This document shows, one piece after another, positions 17,712-26,672 of a DNA stretch of 64,000 bases. Numbering within the stretch: position 1 is the first letter of the stretch; each line of letters opens with the position of its first letter. This DNA comes from Tolypothrix sp. NIES-4075 (GTDB lineage Bacteria; Cyanobacteriota; Cyanobacteriia; Cyanobacteriales; Nostocaceae). The notes beneath the pieces were generated by a model. It had not been told where the DNA came from and did not search any database. It saw only the letters and a list, made by a program, of their open reading frames with translations. Position numbers and translations under genes: made by a program. The DNA lies in the NCBI RefSeq assembly GCF_002218085.1, contig NZ_BDUC01000015.1:1-64000 (forward strand), in the 5' to 3' direction.

Positions 17712-18779
17712 ATGATTACTACAGTCAAACCTCGGTATTTCAACATATTTCACCGCTTTACGCTCTCCTTAGTGCCAGGATTGTTAATAGCGACTTCGTT
17801 GACGTTGGTTGGTTGCACGCAAGAAAGCCAAAAAGCAACAAACCAATCTGCTGCAAGCAATGTATCGGACACTAAAATCAAAACTAAAGTACTCCATATG
17901 GGGTATCAACAAGCTGGGGATCTAATCAGGGTAACGAAAGTATTAGAAAAGCGCTTAGAACCCTTAGGTGTCAAGGTAGAGTGGGCACAATTTGCCCAAG
18001 GTCCGCAGCTGATGGAAGCGATGAATGTCGGCAAAATAGATTTGGGATCTGTGGGGGAAACTCCCCCTATATTCGCTCAAGCAGCCGGCGCTCAGATCGT
18101 TTATGTTGTTGGTAAGCAAAATAATGGTAGAAAGAGTGCGATCGCTGTTCCCCCAGATTCTCCAATTAAGAGTGTCAAAGACCTTAAAGGGCAAAAAGTA
18201 GTCTTTCAAAAAGCTTCTGCCTCTCACTATTTCATCCTCAGAGCTTTGGAAGATGCGGGTTTGAAATATAGTGATATTCAAGTCCAGAGTATACCCAACG
18301 TCGAAGCTAGTAGTGCATTTTTAGAAGGGAAAATTCCCGTTTGGGTGACCGGCGATCCACATCTAGCGAGAGCGGAAAAATTGGGTAAGGTACGAATTCT
18401 CAGGACTGCCGAAGGGCTTGATTCACCTGGGGGATACTATATTGCTGGCAAGCAGTTTGCAATTGACAATCCGGAATTGTTGCGGATAGTCATCGAGGAG
18501 ATGGATAAAATCGAGCGCTGGGCTGAAGCACACCCCAAAGAAACCGCAAAGTTAATCGCACCAGAACAGAAATTACCCCCTGATGTAATGGAATTGGTAA
18601 TTAGCCGTCGCGGATATGGATTGACACCGATTTCTCCTGACTTAATTAAGAAACAACAGCGAGTTGCAGATTACTTTCATCAAAATGGCTTGCTTCCCAA
18701 ACCTCTCAACGTTCAGGAAGCCATGCTAACACCTGAACAATACGCAGCCATTAATCCGCCATCAATCAGTCAAAAATAA
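17712..18779 (+). CDS. ABC transporter substrate-binding lipoprotein, SsuA/TauA type
   Basis: 355 residues. Lipoprotein signal with box LVGC (Cys35). The mature part begins with KVLHMGYQQAGDLIRV. The family core follows: WAQFAQGPQLMEAMNVGKID, GETPPIFAQAAGA, VKDLKGQKVVFQKASASHYF. Binds an alkanesulfonate-like ligand in the periplasm for an SsuBC transporter. No permease or ATPase is adjacent, so it presumably uses those at 46-50 kb. 27 bases separate it from the TauD-type gene, indicating one transcript. A small inverted repeat (CTCTGCGG...CCGCAGAG, about 17642-17680) lies upstream. Confidence 0.9.
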   Translation: MITTVKPRYFNIFHRFTLSLVPGLLIATSLTLVGCTQESQKATNQSAASNVSDTKIKTKVLHMGYQQAGDLIRVTKVLEKRLEPLGVKVEWAQFAQGPQLMEAMNVGKIDLGSVGETPPIFAQAAGAQIVYVVGKQNNGRKSAIAVPPDSPIKSVKDLKGQKVVFQKASASHYFILRALEDAGLKYSDIQVQSIPNVEASSAFLEGKIPVWVTGDPHLARAEKLGKVRILRTAEGLDSPGGYYIAGKQFAIDNPELLRIVIEEMDKIERWAEAHPKETAKLIAPEQKLPPDVMELVISRRGYGLTPISPDLIKKQQRVADYFHQNGLLPKPLNVQEAMLTPEQYAAINPPSISQK

Positions 18780-18806
18780 CCTTAAAAAACTTGGAGACAC
18801 AAACAC

Positions 18807-19718
18807 ATGAGTTCTAAAAACTTTGATATAGTACCAGTCGCAGGACGTATCGGTGCAGAAATTGTTGGTGTTGACTTGAGTGCTAACCTCAGCAATGACA
18901 TTATCAGTGATATCCGCAAGACGCTAGTTCAATATAAAGTGATTTTCTTCCGTAATCAGCAACTCGATGCTAACGGTCAAGTCGCTTTTGCTCGCCGATT
19001 TGGTGAAGTTACCACTGCTCACCCTACAGTACCCTCACTTACAGGACATCCAGAAGTCCTTGACTTAAATTATGGTCGAACCGCTGCCCGTGCAAACAAC
19101 TGGCATACCGATGTGACATTTGTAGACCGCCCACCGCTTGGTTCTATCTTACGGGCGCTTGTGATTCCGCCATCAGGAGGCGATACTATCTGGGCGAACA
19201 CAGTTGCTGCGTACCAAGATTTACCGATACATCTGCGTAATTTAGCTGATGAACTTTGGGCTGTACATAGTAATGCTTATGATTATGCAGAAGCCGCAGT
19301 AGACCTTTCGGAAGAGACTAAAACTTACCGGAACGTCTTCACATCGACTGTATACGAAACCTTGCATCCAGTGGTACGCGTCCATCCTGAGTCTGGGGAG
19401 CGCGGACTATTTATTGGCGGTTTTGTTCGCCAGATTAAGGGACTATCAACGACTGAATCAGACGACATTCTTCGGCTGTTGCAATCATATGTAAATCGTC
19501 CAGAGAATACAGTTCGTTGGCGTTGGCAAGTTGGTGATGTGGCATTTTGGGACAACCGCGCTACTCAACATTATGCGATCGCTGATTACGGCAAGCAACC
19601 CCGTCATGTTCAGCGAGTAACCATCGTCGGTGACACCCCAGTTAGCATCGACGGCAAACACAGTGAAGCTGTCAAGGGAGACTCTTCTGCATATATTCCT
19701 AGTTTGGTAACAGCTTGA
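18807..19718 (+). CDS. TauD/TfdA family Fe(II)/2-oxoglutarate dioxygenase
   Basis: 303 residues. Iron ligands H100 and D102 (NNWHTDVTF) and distal H255 (RATQHYAIADY). The 2-oxoglutarate-binding Arg is in RHVQRVTI (R270 or R266). Length and order match taurine dioxygenase and alkylsulfatase relatives, which hydroxylate the carbon next to sulfur and release sulfite or sulfate. GGAG precedes ATG 18807. Co-transcribed with the binding protein. Exact sulfonate or sulfate ester not determinable; the symbol is left blank because TfdA-like substrates are possible. Confidence 0.88.
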   Translation: MSSKNFDIVPVAGRIGAEIVGVDLSANLSNDIISDIRKTLVQYKVIFFRNQQLDANGQVAFARRFGEVTTAHPTVPSLTGHPEVLDLNYGRTAARANNWHTDVTFVDRPPLGSILRALVIPPSGGDTIWANTVAAYQDLPIHLRNLADELWAVHSNAYDYAEAAVDLSEETKTYRNVFTSTVYETLHPVVRVHPESGERGLFIGGFVRQIKGLSTTESDDILRLLQSYVNRPENTVRWRWQVGDVAFWDNRATQHYAIADYGKQPRHVQRVTIVGDTPVSIDGKHSEAVKGDSSAYIPSLVTA

Positions 19719-19869
19719 GTATTAGACAAGATTGGAGAAATACTTTTTTGCCTCACGCAAAGACGCAGAGGCGCAGAGAATAAATTTAGGCATGTAGTCT
19801 AAATAGCGAAACTCTGCGTACCTTTGCGCTTTCCTCAGCGACACTCTGCGTTTTTTTAATTTCTTAGAT

Positions 19870-20449
19870 ATGAGTACGAAAAGACAACTAAGACTGGGTG
19901 CATTCTTAATGAGTTCTGGGCATCATGTAGCAGCGTGGCTACACCCAGATGCGCGAGCTGATGGTGGTTTGAACTTTCAGCATTTTGGGTTTACTCTCAG
20001 GGTTGGTGGGTGGTGTTGATTTATCCGGCTACCCTCTCGATGGTCCCCTGCCAGAGTTACCAGACACCGAACTTGCAAAAAGCCGCTTGAAACTAGTAAC
20101 TGACTTAGCCCAAAGAGAGAATTTAACGATTCGGGAGTTGTATTTAGCGATCGCCGGCGCACGCGGACATCGAACGATATTAGGAACACCCCAACAGATT
20201 GCCGACCAGTTGGAAGATTGGTTTGTCAACAATGGGGCAGACGGATTTAACATCATGCCACCTTATTTGCCTGGTGGTTTGGATGAGTTTGTCGAACTGG
20301 TGATTCCTGAACTACAACGACGGGGGCTGTTCCGCACTGAGTACGAAGGGAGAACTCTGCGCGAGAATTTGGGATTGCCCCGTCCGGTAAACAAGTTCAG
20401 CAAAGTTACGGCTTCTCGTGAGCCGGTGGCAGTCGGATCGAGTACGTAA
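19870..20449 (+). pseudogene. LLM-class flavin monooxygenase (NtaA/SnaA/DszA type), internal deletion
   Basis: ATG 19870 starts MSTKRQLRLGAFLMSSGHHV, the classic N-terminus of NtaA-like monooxygenases, for about 40 codons. The sequence then jumps, one frame off, to the C-terminal part GLLSGLVGGVDLSGYPLDGP onward (from about 19985 to TAA 20447-20449). Roughly 250-270 central codons are missing and the join is out of frame, so no enzyme is made. It follows the TauD-type gene, so it was probably the third enzyme of that operon. Confidence 0.85.
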
Positions 20450-20514
20450 TTTTGCTGAGATAATTATTTAAAAAATAGCAACTATCAAATTACTGCTTTA
20501 GCGTGCCTCCTATG

Positions 20515-20541
20515 AGCCAGGAAGTTATCCTGGCTTTTTTT
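20515..20541 (+). terminator. rho-independent terminator
   Basis: AGCCAGGA (20515-20522), 5-base loop, TCCTGGCT (20528-20535), then a T-run. An 8-bp perfect stem followed by Ts, 66 bases after the stop of the broken LLM gene; it ends the amidohydrolase-SsuA-TauD transcript. Confidence 0.8.
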
Positions 20542-20641
20542 ATGGGAATAATTGGGAAAATTTGTTTAGATTTGAAATTTACAATCACAAAATAATGCGA
20601 TCGCGCTGTATTATAGCCGGTTGGATGGCAATGCAATACCG

Positions 20642-20706
20642 AACCTCACCCCGTCCGTTCCGGACACCCCTCTACGAGCGCTCGTAGAGGGGAAGAGGGT
20701 GAGGTT
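20642..20706. repeat. miniature nested palindrome
   Basis: Outer arms AACCTCACCC (20642-20651) and GGGTGAGGTT (20697-20706) enclose a perfect 26-base palindrome with CCCCTCTACGAGC arms (20667-20692). A diverged relative is at about 13600-13650. No coding content. Confidence 0.75.
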
Positions 20707-20766
20707 TTATGTACCTTACTCAACCGAGAACCGCTATATTACCAAACATTAGTCGCGTAATCGTAT

Positions 20767-20997
20767 TCAGGCTGTTTCACCTTCGGCTGTTTGTGGCATT
20801 GTTTCAATTAATGCCCGTAGCACCTTGTTCACAGACTCTGGTGTGGTGAAGACTTGAGCAACATCTTCATCTAGCACAACAACCGTCATTTTCCGCTTTC
20901 CACTTTTGGCAGCAAAGCGATTAGGTTTTGCTGAATGGTAATCCAAGTGGTATTCAGGCAACATTTCATCGTTTGAGTTTGGAGATTTATCGTTCAT
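20767..20997 (-). CDS. putative antitoxin of the BrnT-type pair
   Basis: 76 residues, charged, with KMTVVVLDEDVAQVFTTPES and a helix SVNKVLRALIETMP. This is the sort of small ribbon-helix partner encoded after BrnT toxins. It overlaps the toxin gene end by 4 bases, with ATG reused in the toxin stop region, a sign of translational coupling. Identification rests on position and size more than on sequence. Confidence 0.65.
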   Translation of the reverse strand: MNDKSPNSNDEMLPEYHLDYHSAKPNRFAAKSGKRKMTVVVLDEDVAQVFTTPESVNKVLRALIETMPQTAEGETA

Positions 20998-21269
20998 GCG
21001 TTTTGTTCATAGTCTTCACGTTCCCTTCGAGTGGCTAAACGGGCACTGATGATACGGATTGCATTAGGACGTTCAGTAAAACAGACCAGCAGCAACCGAT
21101 TACTTTGAGAATGACCAATAATAATTTCTCGTTGCTCGTCAGTCGAGTGAGCTTCGTCATCAAAAATAAGTGCTAGCGGATTGTCAAACACTGTCTTGGC
21201 TTCTTCAAAGCTAACACTGTGCTTTTTAAGGTTAGTTGCTGCTTTGGTTTCATCCCACTCAAACTCCAT
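20994..21269 (-). CDS. BrnT family toxin (RelE-like ribonuclease)
   Basis: 91 residues with the BrnT signature FEWDETKAATNLKKHSVSFE, then ALIFDDEAHSTDEQREIIIG and the end IRIISARLATRREREDYE. BrnT toxins cleave RNA and are neutralised by the downstream BrnA-like protein; gene order here (toxin first) is the normal one. ATG 21269 chosen because homology starts with it. Confidence 0.88.
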   Translation of the reverse strand: MEFEWDETKAATNLKKHSVSFEEAKTVFDNPLALIFDDEAHSTDEQREIIIGHSQSNRLLLVCFTERPNAIRIISARLATRREREDYEQNA

Positions 21270-21585
21270 GTATTAATGATATCTAATTCGGTGCGATCGT
21301 ATGTGATGGCGAAGAGAAGCGATCGCATAACTTGAGTAGAGAGGATGCGATCGCATTTGATGTGGAGGATGTGCGATCGCATGATTATGCAGAGGAAAAA
21401 GTTGCTTGGCTTAAACGATAGCAAAACTTAATATCCTGTAAATTGATTGTTGGATTTTGCTCCTCAACACAACCAACTGCCTACAAAATCTAATCCTGAG
21501 TATTTTGAGATATCAGAGTCGTTAAGTTTGCATATATTTAAAAATATTTGTCATTTTTTAAAATATATGCGTAAAATATATTTTA
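21270..21585. other. HIP1-rich intergenic region
   Basis: No gene. Four GCGATCGC octamers, three of them in closely spaced copies of (A)TGCGATCGCAT near 21310-21380, form an unusually tight HIP1 cluster. The rest is AT-rich, with TAAAATATATTT (about 21566) near the end of the PIN gene. Confidence 0.6.
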
Positions 21586-22047
21586 TTAATTGCGTATATC
21601 TGGATTTAGTTTTATGTCTAGCAGCATATATGAAACGTTTGTAGTGGCAATGACAACATATCGTGCGGGAAATTCTTCCGTTAAAATCTTCCACTGAGCG
21701 GCAATAATTATATCCGCATCAATATTTTTATCATCAGCAGTTGGTATTCCTTGACTTCGAGACTCAGCCCAAAGTTGAGCCGCTTCTCTCATCACACTTT
21801 TTGTTAAAGGTAAAAAGTCAATTACTTGTTGAAGTTCATCAAGATTTTCTATACCTTTAATTGTTGGATTTGTGAACGATGCTAAAATTAAACTTCTTCT
21901 CACTTCATATTCACAAATATCAGACGTAATTACATAAATACTTCTAGCAAGTAAACGGGAAAACCATTCCTTGCATTCTCTAGCTTCTCCTTTATTGCTA
22001 GGAGATGAGACTAAACCCAGCACCCCTGTATCTAGAAAAACAATCAT
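21586..22047 (-). CDS. PIN domain ribonuclease (VapC-type toxin)
   Basis: 153 residues. Acidic metal-binding residues of a PIN domain: D6 (VFLDTG), E46/E48 (CEYEVR), and D110/D112 (KNIDADIIIAAQ), with a final ATTNVSYM strand. It overlaps the preceding small gene by 4 bases. Likely an RNA-cutting toxin. Confidence 0.82.
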   Translation of the reverse strand: MIVFLDTGVLGLVSSPSNKGEARECKEWFSRLLARSIYVITSDICEYEVRRSLILASFTNPTIKGIENLDELQQVIDFLPLTKSVMREAAQLWAESRSQGIPTADDKNIDADIIIAAQWKILTEEFPARYVVIATTNVSYMLLDIKLNPDIRN

Positions 22048-22226
22048 TCTTGAGAGTAAAATTTATATCCTGGCAATCGTTCATTATCAACTATTTTTTT
22101 GAAAGAATCAAAATATTTTTCTCTTTGGATTGACTCTTCTTGTGAGATTTCTTCTTTTATCCATCTGCTTAAAATTTCCATAGCAGCGTGATTTTTTTGT
22201 AATTGTTCTTCTGGTGTTTGTCCCAT
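22044..22226 (-). CDS. putative antitoxin of the PIN pair
   Basis: 60 residues from ATG 22226 (MGQTPEEQLQKNHAAMEILS); acidic, helical, ending PGYKFYSQE. A longer TTG-started frame (to 22265) would run into the miniature element at 22253-22339, so the internal ATG is preferred. The insertion lies just upstream of this ATG and probably supplies or disrupts its promoter. No family recognised; role inferred from overlap with the PIN gene. Confidence 0.6.
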   Translation of the reverse strand: MGQTPEEQLQKNHAAMEILSRWIKEEISQEESIQREKYFDSFKKIVDNERLPGYKFYSQE

Positions 22227-22252
22227 ATGCGGCAAAAATGGTGTCAAATAAT

Positions 22253-22339
22253 AGACCTCTTGCAAAAATGAGATTTTACGACGTTCTGTTCCCTGTTCCC
22301 TGTTCCCTGTTCCCTGTTCCCTACTTCTGCAAGAAGTCT
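22253..22339. mobile_element. miniature inverted-repeat element, copy A (87 bp)
   Basis: Ends AGACCTCTTGCA and TGCAAGAAGTCT (11 of 12 pairs). Flanked by AAT on both sides (22250-22252, 22340-22342), a 3-bp target duplication. The interior has GATTTTACGACG and five GTTCCCT heptamers. Same family as 44690-44770 and 45142-45221. Confidence 0.85.
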
Positions 22340-22427
22340 AATGCTTACCTGTTACTGTCATAGTTTCTCCTAAAAATAAACTTTTTTGAGGGTTTAAACA
22401 TATAGAATAGTCAAAGACTCTAATGAT

Positions 22428-22688
22428 TTACTCATAATGAGTCCACATACTTAAGACTTTCACTACCTTTTCTTCTTCAAACACTTCATATACAAGCCGA
22501 TGCTGGATGTTAATTCTACGAGAATATGCCCCTTGTAAATCTCCTTTCAATTTTTCGTATGAAGGAGGATTTTCATAGGGATTTTGCTCTAGTATTGCAA
22601 GCAACTCTTCTGCTTTAGGTTTGAGTCCTGCTGTGCCTAACTTTTTTGCATCTTTCTGCGCTCGTTTGGTAAAGCGTAACTCCCACAT
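22428..22688 (-). CDS. Txe/YoeB family toxin
   Basis: 86 residues beginning MWELRFTKRAQKDAKKLGTA, with QGAYSRRINIQHRLVYEVFE and the ending VVKVLSMWTHYE, the YoeB/Txe pattern (ribosome-dependent mRNA cleavage; His-Arg-Tyr near the end). ATG 22688 shares a base with the antitoxin stop (TAATG), so translation is coupled. Confidence 0.9.
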   Translation of the reverse strand: MWELRFTKRAQKDAKKLGTAGLKPKAEELLAILEQNPYENPPSYEKLKGDLQGAYSRRINIQHRLVYEVFEEEKVVKVLSMWTHYE

Positions 22689-22936
22689 TACCAATCAAGT
22701 TCCTCTTTTGTTGCACACTCTTCAATAGGGGTACGCATTCCTTCAAGGATATCCTCCCGCATACCAGGTACTTGAAGTAAATGTAATGTTTCCTGAATTG
22801 CGTTCCAATCCTCAAGAGCAACAAGTACGGCTTGATTTTCATCCCCAGTAATTATCACTGGTGTATGAGATTCTACGCTCTTGTTAATAACAGCATCAAG
22901 ATGTTGTTCTGCTTCGTGAACATGAATTACATCCAT
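22688..22936 (-). CDS. Phd/YefM family antitoxin
   Basis: 82 residues: VHEAEQHLDAVINKSVESHT, then PVIITGDENQAVLVALEDWN, typical of YefM/Phd DNA-binding antitoxins. Located directly upstream of the Txe-type toxin, which it should neutralise and co-repress. Confidence 0.9.
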   Translation of the reverse strand: MDVIHVHEAEQHLDAVINKSVESHTPVIITGDENQAVLVALEDWNAIQETLHLLQVPGMREDILEGMRTPIEECATKEELDW

Positions 22937-22970
22937 GTTTTAAACCTCAATTAAAGGTTGACTCATAGAT

Positions 22971-23007
22971 CAAGATCCCCTACTTTTTAGATAAGTAGGG
23001 GATCTTG
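22971..23007. terminator. 15-bp stem-loop between MFS and antitoxin genes
   Basis: CAAGATCCCCTACTT (22971-22985) and its exact complement (22993-23007) with a 7-base loop. Related to the 57-bp palindromic repeat family (GATCCCC...GGGGATC). It lies after the MFS stop and before the antitoxin start, where it could separate the two transcripts, though no T-run follows in that direction. Confidence 0.55.
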
Positions 23008-23085
23008 TCTGTCAATATCATTATTCTACAGATTTTTAATCAATGCCAAAAATTGCTATAAAAACATAATAAAACCCAAAACTAA

Positions 23086-24357
23086 CTACTCGTACTCATG
23101 CAAAGCTCCTAGCTTCCCGATCCCCGACCAAATTGAAGCCACGGCAATTACTACCAAAATCGTGCCGATTCCTCCACCAACAACGGCAAGCACCGGACCA
23201 AATAAAGCCGCAGCTAAACCAGACTCAAAACCCCCCAACTCATTCGATGCACTAACAAACACACCATTAATCGCTGCAACTCGACCGCGTAAATAATCGG
23301 GAGTGCGAATTTGCACCAATGTCTGGCGAATCACAACGCTAATATTATCTAGTGCGCCACTTAATGCTAGCATCAGCAGTGATAGCCAGAACCAATGCGA
23401 TAAGCCAAAGATAATTGTCACCACACCAAAGCCGATAACTGATAAAAGTAGAGCTTTTCCGGCTTTGCGTAAGGGAGGTGAATGTACCAAAATCACCGCC
23501 ATAATCAACGCACCAATTGAGGGTGCAGCTTGTAGATATCCCAGTTCTATCGGTCCTACCCGCAAAATATCTTTAGCAAAAATGGGTAGTAAGGCTGTCG
23601 CACCCCCAAACAAAACGGCAAACAAATCTAAGGTAATAGCTGCGAGAATTAACTGATTTTGCCAGACAAATTTAGCACCAGCAGATAATGCTTTGATGGA
23701 AAGTGGTTCTTTGGAACTGATGGTAGGCTGGTCTTTGATCGTCGCTACTGAAACAAAAGACAAAAACGCTGCAAATGCTGCCAGTAAATACACTCCACTT
23801 GCACTTCCCAAGGAAGCGATCGCATATCCTCCTATAGCTGGTCCCATTACTGACGCAAGTTGAAAGCTGCTACTGTTCCAGGTCGCTGCATTCGTAAACA
23901 AATTATTAGGTATCAACTGCCACAGAATAGAATCGCTAGCAGGCTTGTTAAATGCTCTAGCTGCACCTGTTACCAGCAAACAAGCATACACCAGATAAAT
24001 TGGTGCTTGGGTGTAGGAAGCAACTGCCAACCCCAGCGAAGATAAACACGATAGCAGCACTGTTACCATCATGATATGTTTGCGGTTATACTTATCAGCT
24101 ATATGTCCGGCAATTAATGTTAGCGCGAGAATTGGTAACACTTGTACCAAACCCACACCCCCCAAAACCATTGCTGAACCAGTGCGATCGTACAGTTCCC
24201 ACCCCACAGCAATATTTCTAATTTGAAACCCCGTAAATAGCAGTACCCGTCCAATAATAAATAGTCGATAATCACGAAACCTCAAGGCTGCAAAGGCATC
24301 TTGTTTTACAGCCTCAGCCTTAAGGTGCTTTTTTAACTTCCGATCGCTCGAAGACAT
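23086..24357 (-). CDS. MFS transporter (EntS/MFS_3-like)
   Basis: 423 residues, 12 predicted TM helices. N-terminal FAALRFRDYRLFIIGRVLLF and the loop AGHIADKYNRKHIM (A-type MFS motif); the C-half has RTPDYLRGRVAAINGVFVSA, typical of enterobactin-exporter-like MFS. It overlaps the end of the MarR gene by 38 bases and is the last gene of an efflux operon (ABC ATPase, ABC permease, MarR, MFS). Likely exports a drug or siderophore-like molecule; substrate unknown. Confidence 0.88.
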   Translation of the reverse strand: MSSSDRKLKKHLKAEAVKQDAFAALRFRDYRLFIIGRVLLFTGFQIRNIAVGWELYDRTGSAMVLGGVGLVQVLPILALTLIAGHIADKYNRKHIMMVTVLLSCLSSLGLAVASYTQAPIYLVYACLLVTGAARAFNKPASDSILWQLIPNNLFTNAATWNSSSFQLASVMGPAIGGYAIASLGSASGVYLLAAFAAFLSFVSVATIKDQPTISSKEPLSIKALSAGAKFVWQNQLILAAITLDLFAVLFGGATALLPIFAKDILRVGPIELGYLQAAPSIGALIMAVILVHSPPLRKAGKALLLSVIGFGVVTIIFGLSHWFWLSLLMLALSGALDNISVVIRQTLVQIRTPDYLRGRVAAINGVFVSASNELGGFESGLAAALFGPVLAVVGGGIGTILVVIAVASIWSGIGKLGALHEYE

Positions 24358-24781
24358 GTTTAAGTAGAGTCAACCCTTCTTCAATGTGTGCAATTTCTTC
24401 TGCCGTCAGACTTTCTAGCAAGTCTGCAATGTGAGTGCGAGTTTGAGCAAGGGTTTGCTCAAGATGGTGCTTACCCTCATCTGTAAGATTGAGAACCACC
24501 CGTCGTCTTTCCTGGGGATGGTCGGTACGTTGAATAAAATTACGCTGTACTAGTCTTTCGGTAGTTGTAGAAGCAGTAGCACAAGTTACACCTAAATGTT
24601 CCGCAACTTCCGATAAAGACGTTCCTGGATTGCGTTTGATGAATAGCATTGAGCGCAACTGCGGTATAGATAGAGACGCAACACTATTCTCACGCATATC
24701 CGCTCGGATAAACCGCATTAATAAGGGAATCGTATCCATTACTTTAACGGCACATTCTTCAGAGGGTTTACCGAGCATCAA
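24320..24781 (-). CDS. MarR family transcriptional regulator
   Basis: 153 residues with winged helix: LSIPQLRSMLFIKRNPGTSL, SEVAEHLGVTCATASTTTER, and the wing DHPQERRRVVLNLTDEG. AGGAG precedes the start; TTG 24781 or ATG 24778 are both possible. Encoded inside an efflux operon, so it probably represses that operon and is released by the exported ligand. Confidence 0.9.
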   Translation of the reverse strand: MMLGKPSEECAVKVMDTIPLLMRFIRADMRENSVASLSIPQLRSMLFIKRNPGTSLSEVAEHLGVTCATASTTTERLVQRNFIQRTDHPQERRRVVLNLTDEGKHHLEQTLAQTRTHIADLLESLTAEEIAHIEEGLTLLKHVFERSEVKKAP

Positions 24782-24796
24782 CTGTTTTTCTCCTGG

Positions 24797-25651
24797 TTAC
24801 ATCGCCACCCGTGGATAAAGTCGTCCACAGATCATAGTCAAGCCTATTAATGTTAACAAGAGAATTGTACAGTCCAGACCATATCCATAAAGACTCGAGC
24901 TATTCGCTATCATTGTACCTCGTAAGGCATCAACTTCATAAGTTAAGGGATTGATACTAGAAAGAATATGCAACCATCCTGGCATCAGTGATAGAGGATA
25001 AATCGCGTTGCTGGCAAAAAACAACGGCATAGTCATTAATTGTCCGAGTCCTGTAAACTGTTCTCGGCTTTTTACCAGACAGCCAATGATGAGTGAAAAA
25101 ACACAAAAACAACCTGCCCCTAAAAGAACAATTACCAATACTTGAAGAAAAGCTAACAAATTGAGATTAATTTTGACACCTAAAAGTAGTGCCAATCCGT
25201 AAATAATTAGTATCTGGGGTAAGCATCTTACTCCACAACCGACAGCTTTACCCAACACCATCGCTGCACGAGGTACGGGACTGGCAAGGAGTTTTTGCAC
25301 AATTCCTAAATCTCGCTCCCAAATCAGCGTCATACCCCCAGTGAAAATTGCTACAAACAGCACGCTTTGAGCTAAAATACCGGGAGTCATAAAGTCTAAA
25401 TAAGATAAGTTCCCTGTAGGAATAGCGCGAGTTCGGGTAAAAACTTGTCCAAAGACTAACAGCCATAATGCAGGCTGTACGCTTCGGATAATCAAATCGC
25501 TGGGATCGTGGCGAAGTTTACGTACTTCTAGTTCAGCTAAAACAAGAGTTTTGCTAACTAATTGGGCGATCGCATAAATAAAATTTTCTCGTCGTAATCG
25601 TCGCGGTTCAACCCAACCGTCGAGCGTTACGTCTGGTTTTTGCTGTGTCAC
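24797..25651 (-). CDS. ABC-2 type transporter permease (DrrB-like)
   Basis: 284 residues, six TM helices after a cytoplasmic N-terminus; FGQVFTRTRAIPTGNLSYLD, DFMTPGILAQSVLF and the C-terminal MPLFFASNAIYPLSLMPGWL are typical of daunorubicin-type ABC-2 permeases. Its start overlaps the ATPase gene by 44 bases. Exports with the upstream ATPase. Confidence 0.9.
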   Translation of the reverse strand: MTQQKPDVTLDGWVEPRRLRRENFIYAIAQLVSKTLVLAELEVRKLRHDPSDLIIRSVQPALWLLVFGQVFTRTRAIPTGNLSYLDFMTPGILAQSVLFVAIFTGGMTLIWERDLGIVQKLLASPVPRAAMVLGKAVGCGVRCLPQILIIYGLALLLGVKINLNLLAFLQVLVIVLLGAGCFCVFSLIIGCLVKSREQFTGLGQLMTMPLFFASNAIYPLSLMPGWLHILSSINPLTYEVDALRGTMIANSSSLYGYGLDCTILLLTLIGLTMICGRLYPRVAM

Positions 25652-26459
25652 GATAACTAACTCCTGACGCTAATTCGTCCCCTGTATAGTGGATAAAGAC
25701 ATCATCTAAGGTAGCGTTTGTACCTAAAGCAGCTTTTAAATCGCTGGGTGAACCTGTCGCAATCACTTTACCCCGATTCATAATTGCTACCCGATTACAC
25801 AAACTATCAGCTTCTTCTAAAAAATGAGTCGTTAAAAATATGGTTGTGCCGTAATCTGCACGAAGTTCCTCCACAAGATTCCAAACTTGGCTGCGAGCAA
25901 CCGGATCGAGTCCGACTGTTGGCTCATCGAGAAACATAATTTGCGGTCGATGCAAGATCGATTGGGCTATTTCTAGCTTGCGAATCATCCCACCAGAGTA
26001 AGTTCTGACTAAGCGATCGCTTGGTTCTTCCAAATTCATAAACGCCAACACATCACGGATGCGCTCTCTGCGTTGTTTAGAGGGAATGTCATACAGCTTG
26101 GCAAAGATTAAGAGATTTTCATAGCCTGTAAGACTGCCATCAGCAGAAAGAGCTTGGGGTACATAACCGATGACTTTTCTCACAGCATCTTGCTGATGAG
26201 TTACATCATAGCCAGCGATAGTTGCCCGTCCAGCAGTTGGGGGTAGTAGCGTTGTCAACATCTTGATAACTGTACTTTTACCTGCCCCATTGGGACCGAG
26301 CAAGCCAAATACTTCTCCAGATGTGACAGAGATATTTAGGGCATCAACGGCAGTGAATTTATCAAATCTGCGCGTGAGTTCCTGGGTTTCCAATATGACC
26401 GATTTCGGAAAGTTGGCAGGCATTTCCAAGCGATCGGCTTTTCCTGTCATTTTCGTCAC
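25608..26459 (-). CDS. ABC transporter ATP-binding protein (DrrA-like)
   Basis: 283 residues. Walker A GPNGAGKST (55-63), Q-loop GYVPQ, signature TYSGGM, Walker B IMFLDEPTVGLDP, switch His in TTHFLEEAD. C-terminal DrrA-type tail (TLDDVFIHYTG). GTG 26459 or the internal ATGs (26450, 26423) could be the start; AAGGA lies upstream. First gene of the efflux operon. Drug-type exporter. Confidence 0.9.
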   Translation of the reverse strand: MTKMTGKADRLEMPANFPKSVILETQELTRRFDKFTAVDALNISVTSGEVFGLLGPNGAGKSTVIKMLTTLLPPTAGRATIAGYDVTHQQDAVRKVIGYVPQALSADGSLTGYENLLIFAKLYDIPSKQRRERIRDVLAFMNLEEPSDRLVRTYSGGMIRKLEIAQSILHRPQIMFLDEPTVGLDPVARSQVWNLVEELRADYGTTIFLTTHFLEEADSLCNRVAIMNRGKVIATGSPSDLKAALGTNATLDDVFIHYTGDELASGVSYRDTAKTRRNARRLG

Positions 26460-26570
26460 GAGTAGGATGCACTTCCTTGGTAGTATCTTTAGATTATCTA
26501 ATTATTAGTTTGTCATATATTGTCTGGAAGTCAAGAGCTTATTTTTTTTACAATGAAGCATTTTGTTTGG

Positions 26571-26672
26571 ACTTACGCAAAAACTCTCGCAAACTCTTAT
26601 TTCTCTGTGTCCTCTGCGGTAGCATAGGGCAAGCCGCTTTGCGTCTACGTTTTTCTATGACTTTGCGTAAGT
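26571..26672. repeat. miniature element with ACTTACGCAAA ends
   Basis: ACTTACGCAAA (26571-26581) and TTTGCGTAAGT (26662-26672) are perfect 11-bp inverted ends around about 80 bases (CTCTTATTTCTCTG, GCGTCTACG). No coding capacity. A damaged copy is at 8443-8518. The remainder of the 26460-26982 gap shows nothing else. Confidence 0.65.
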
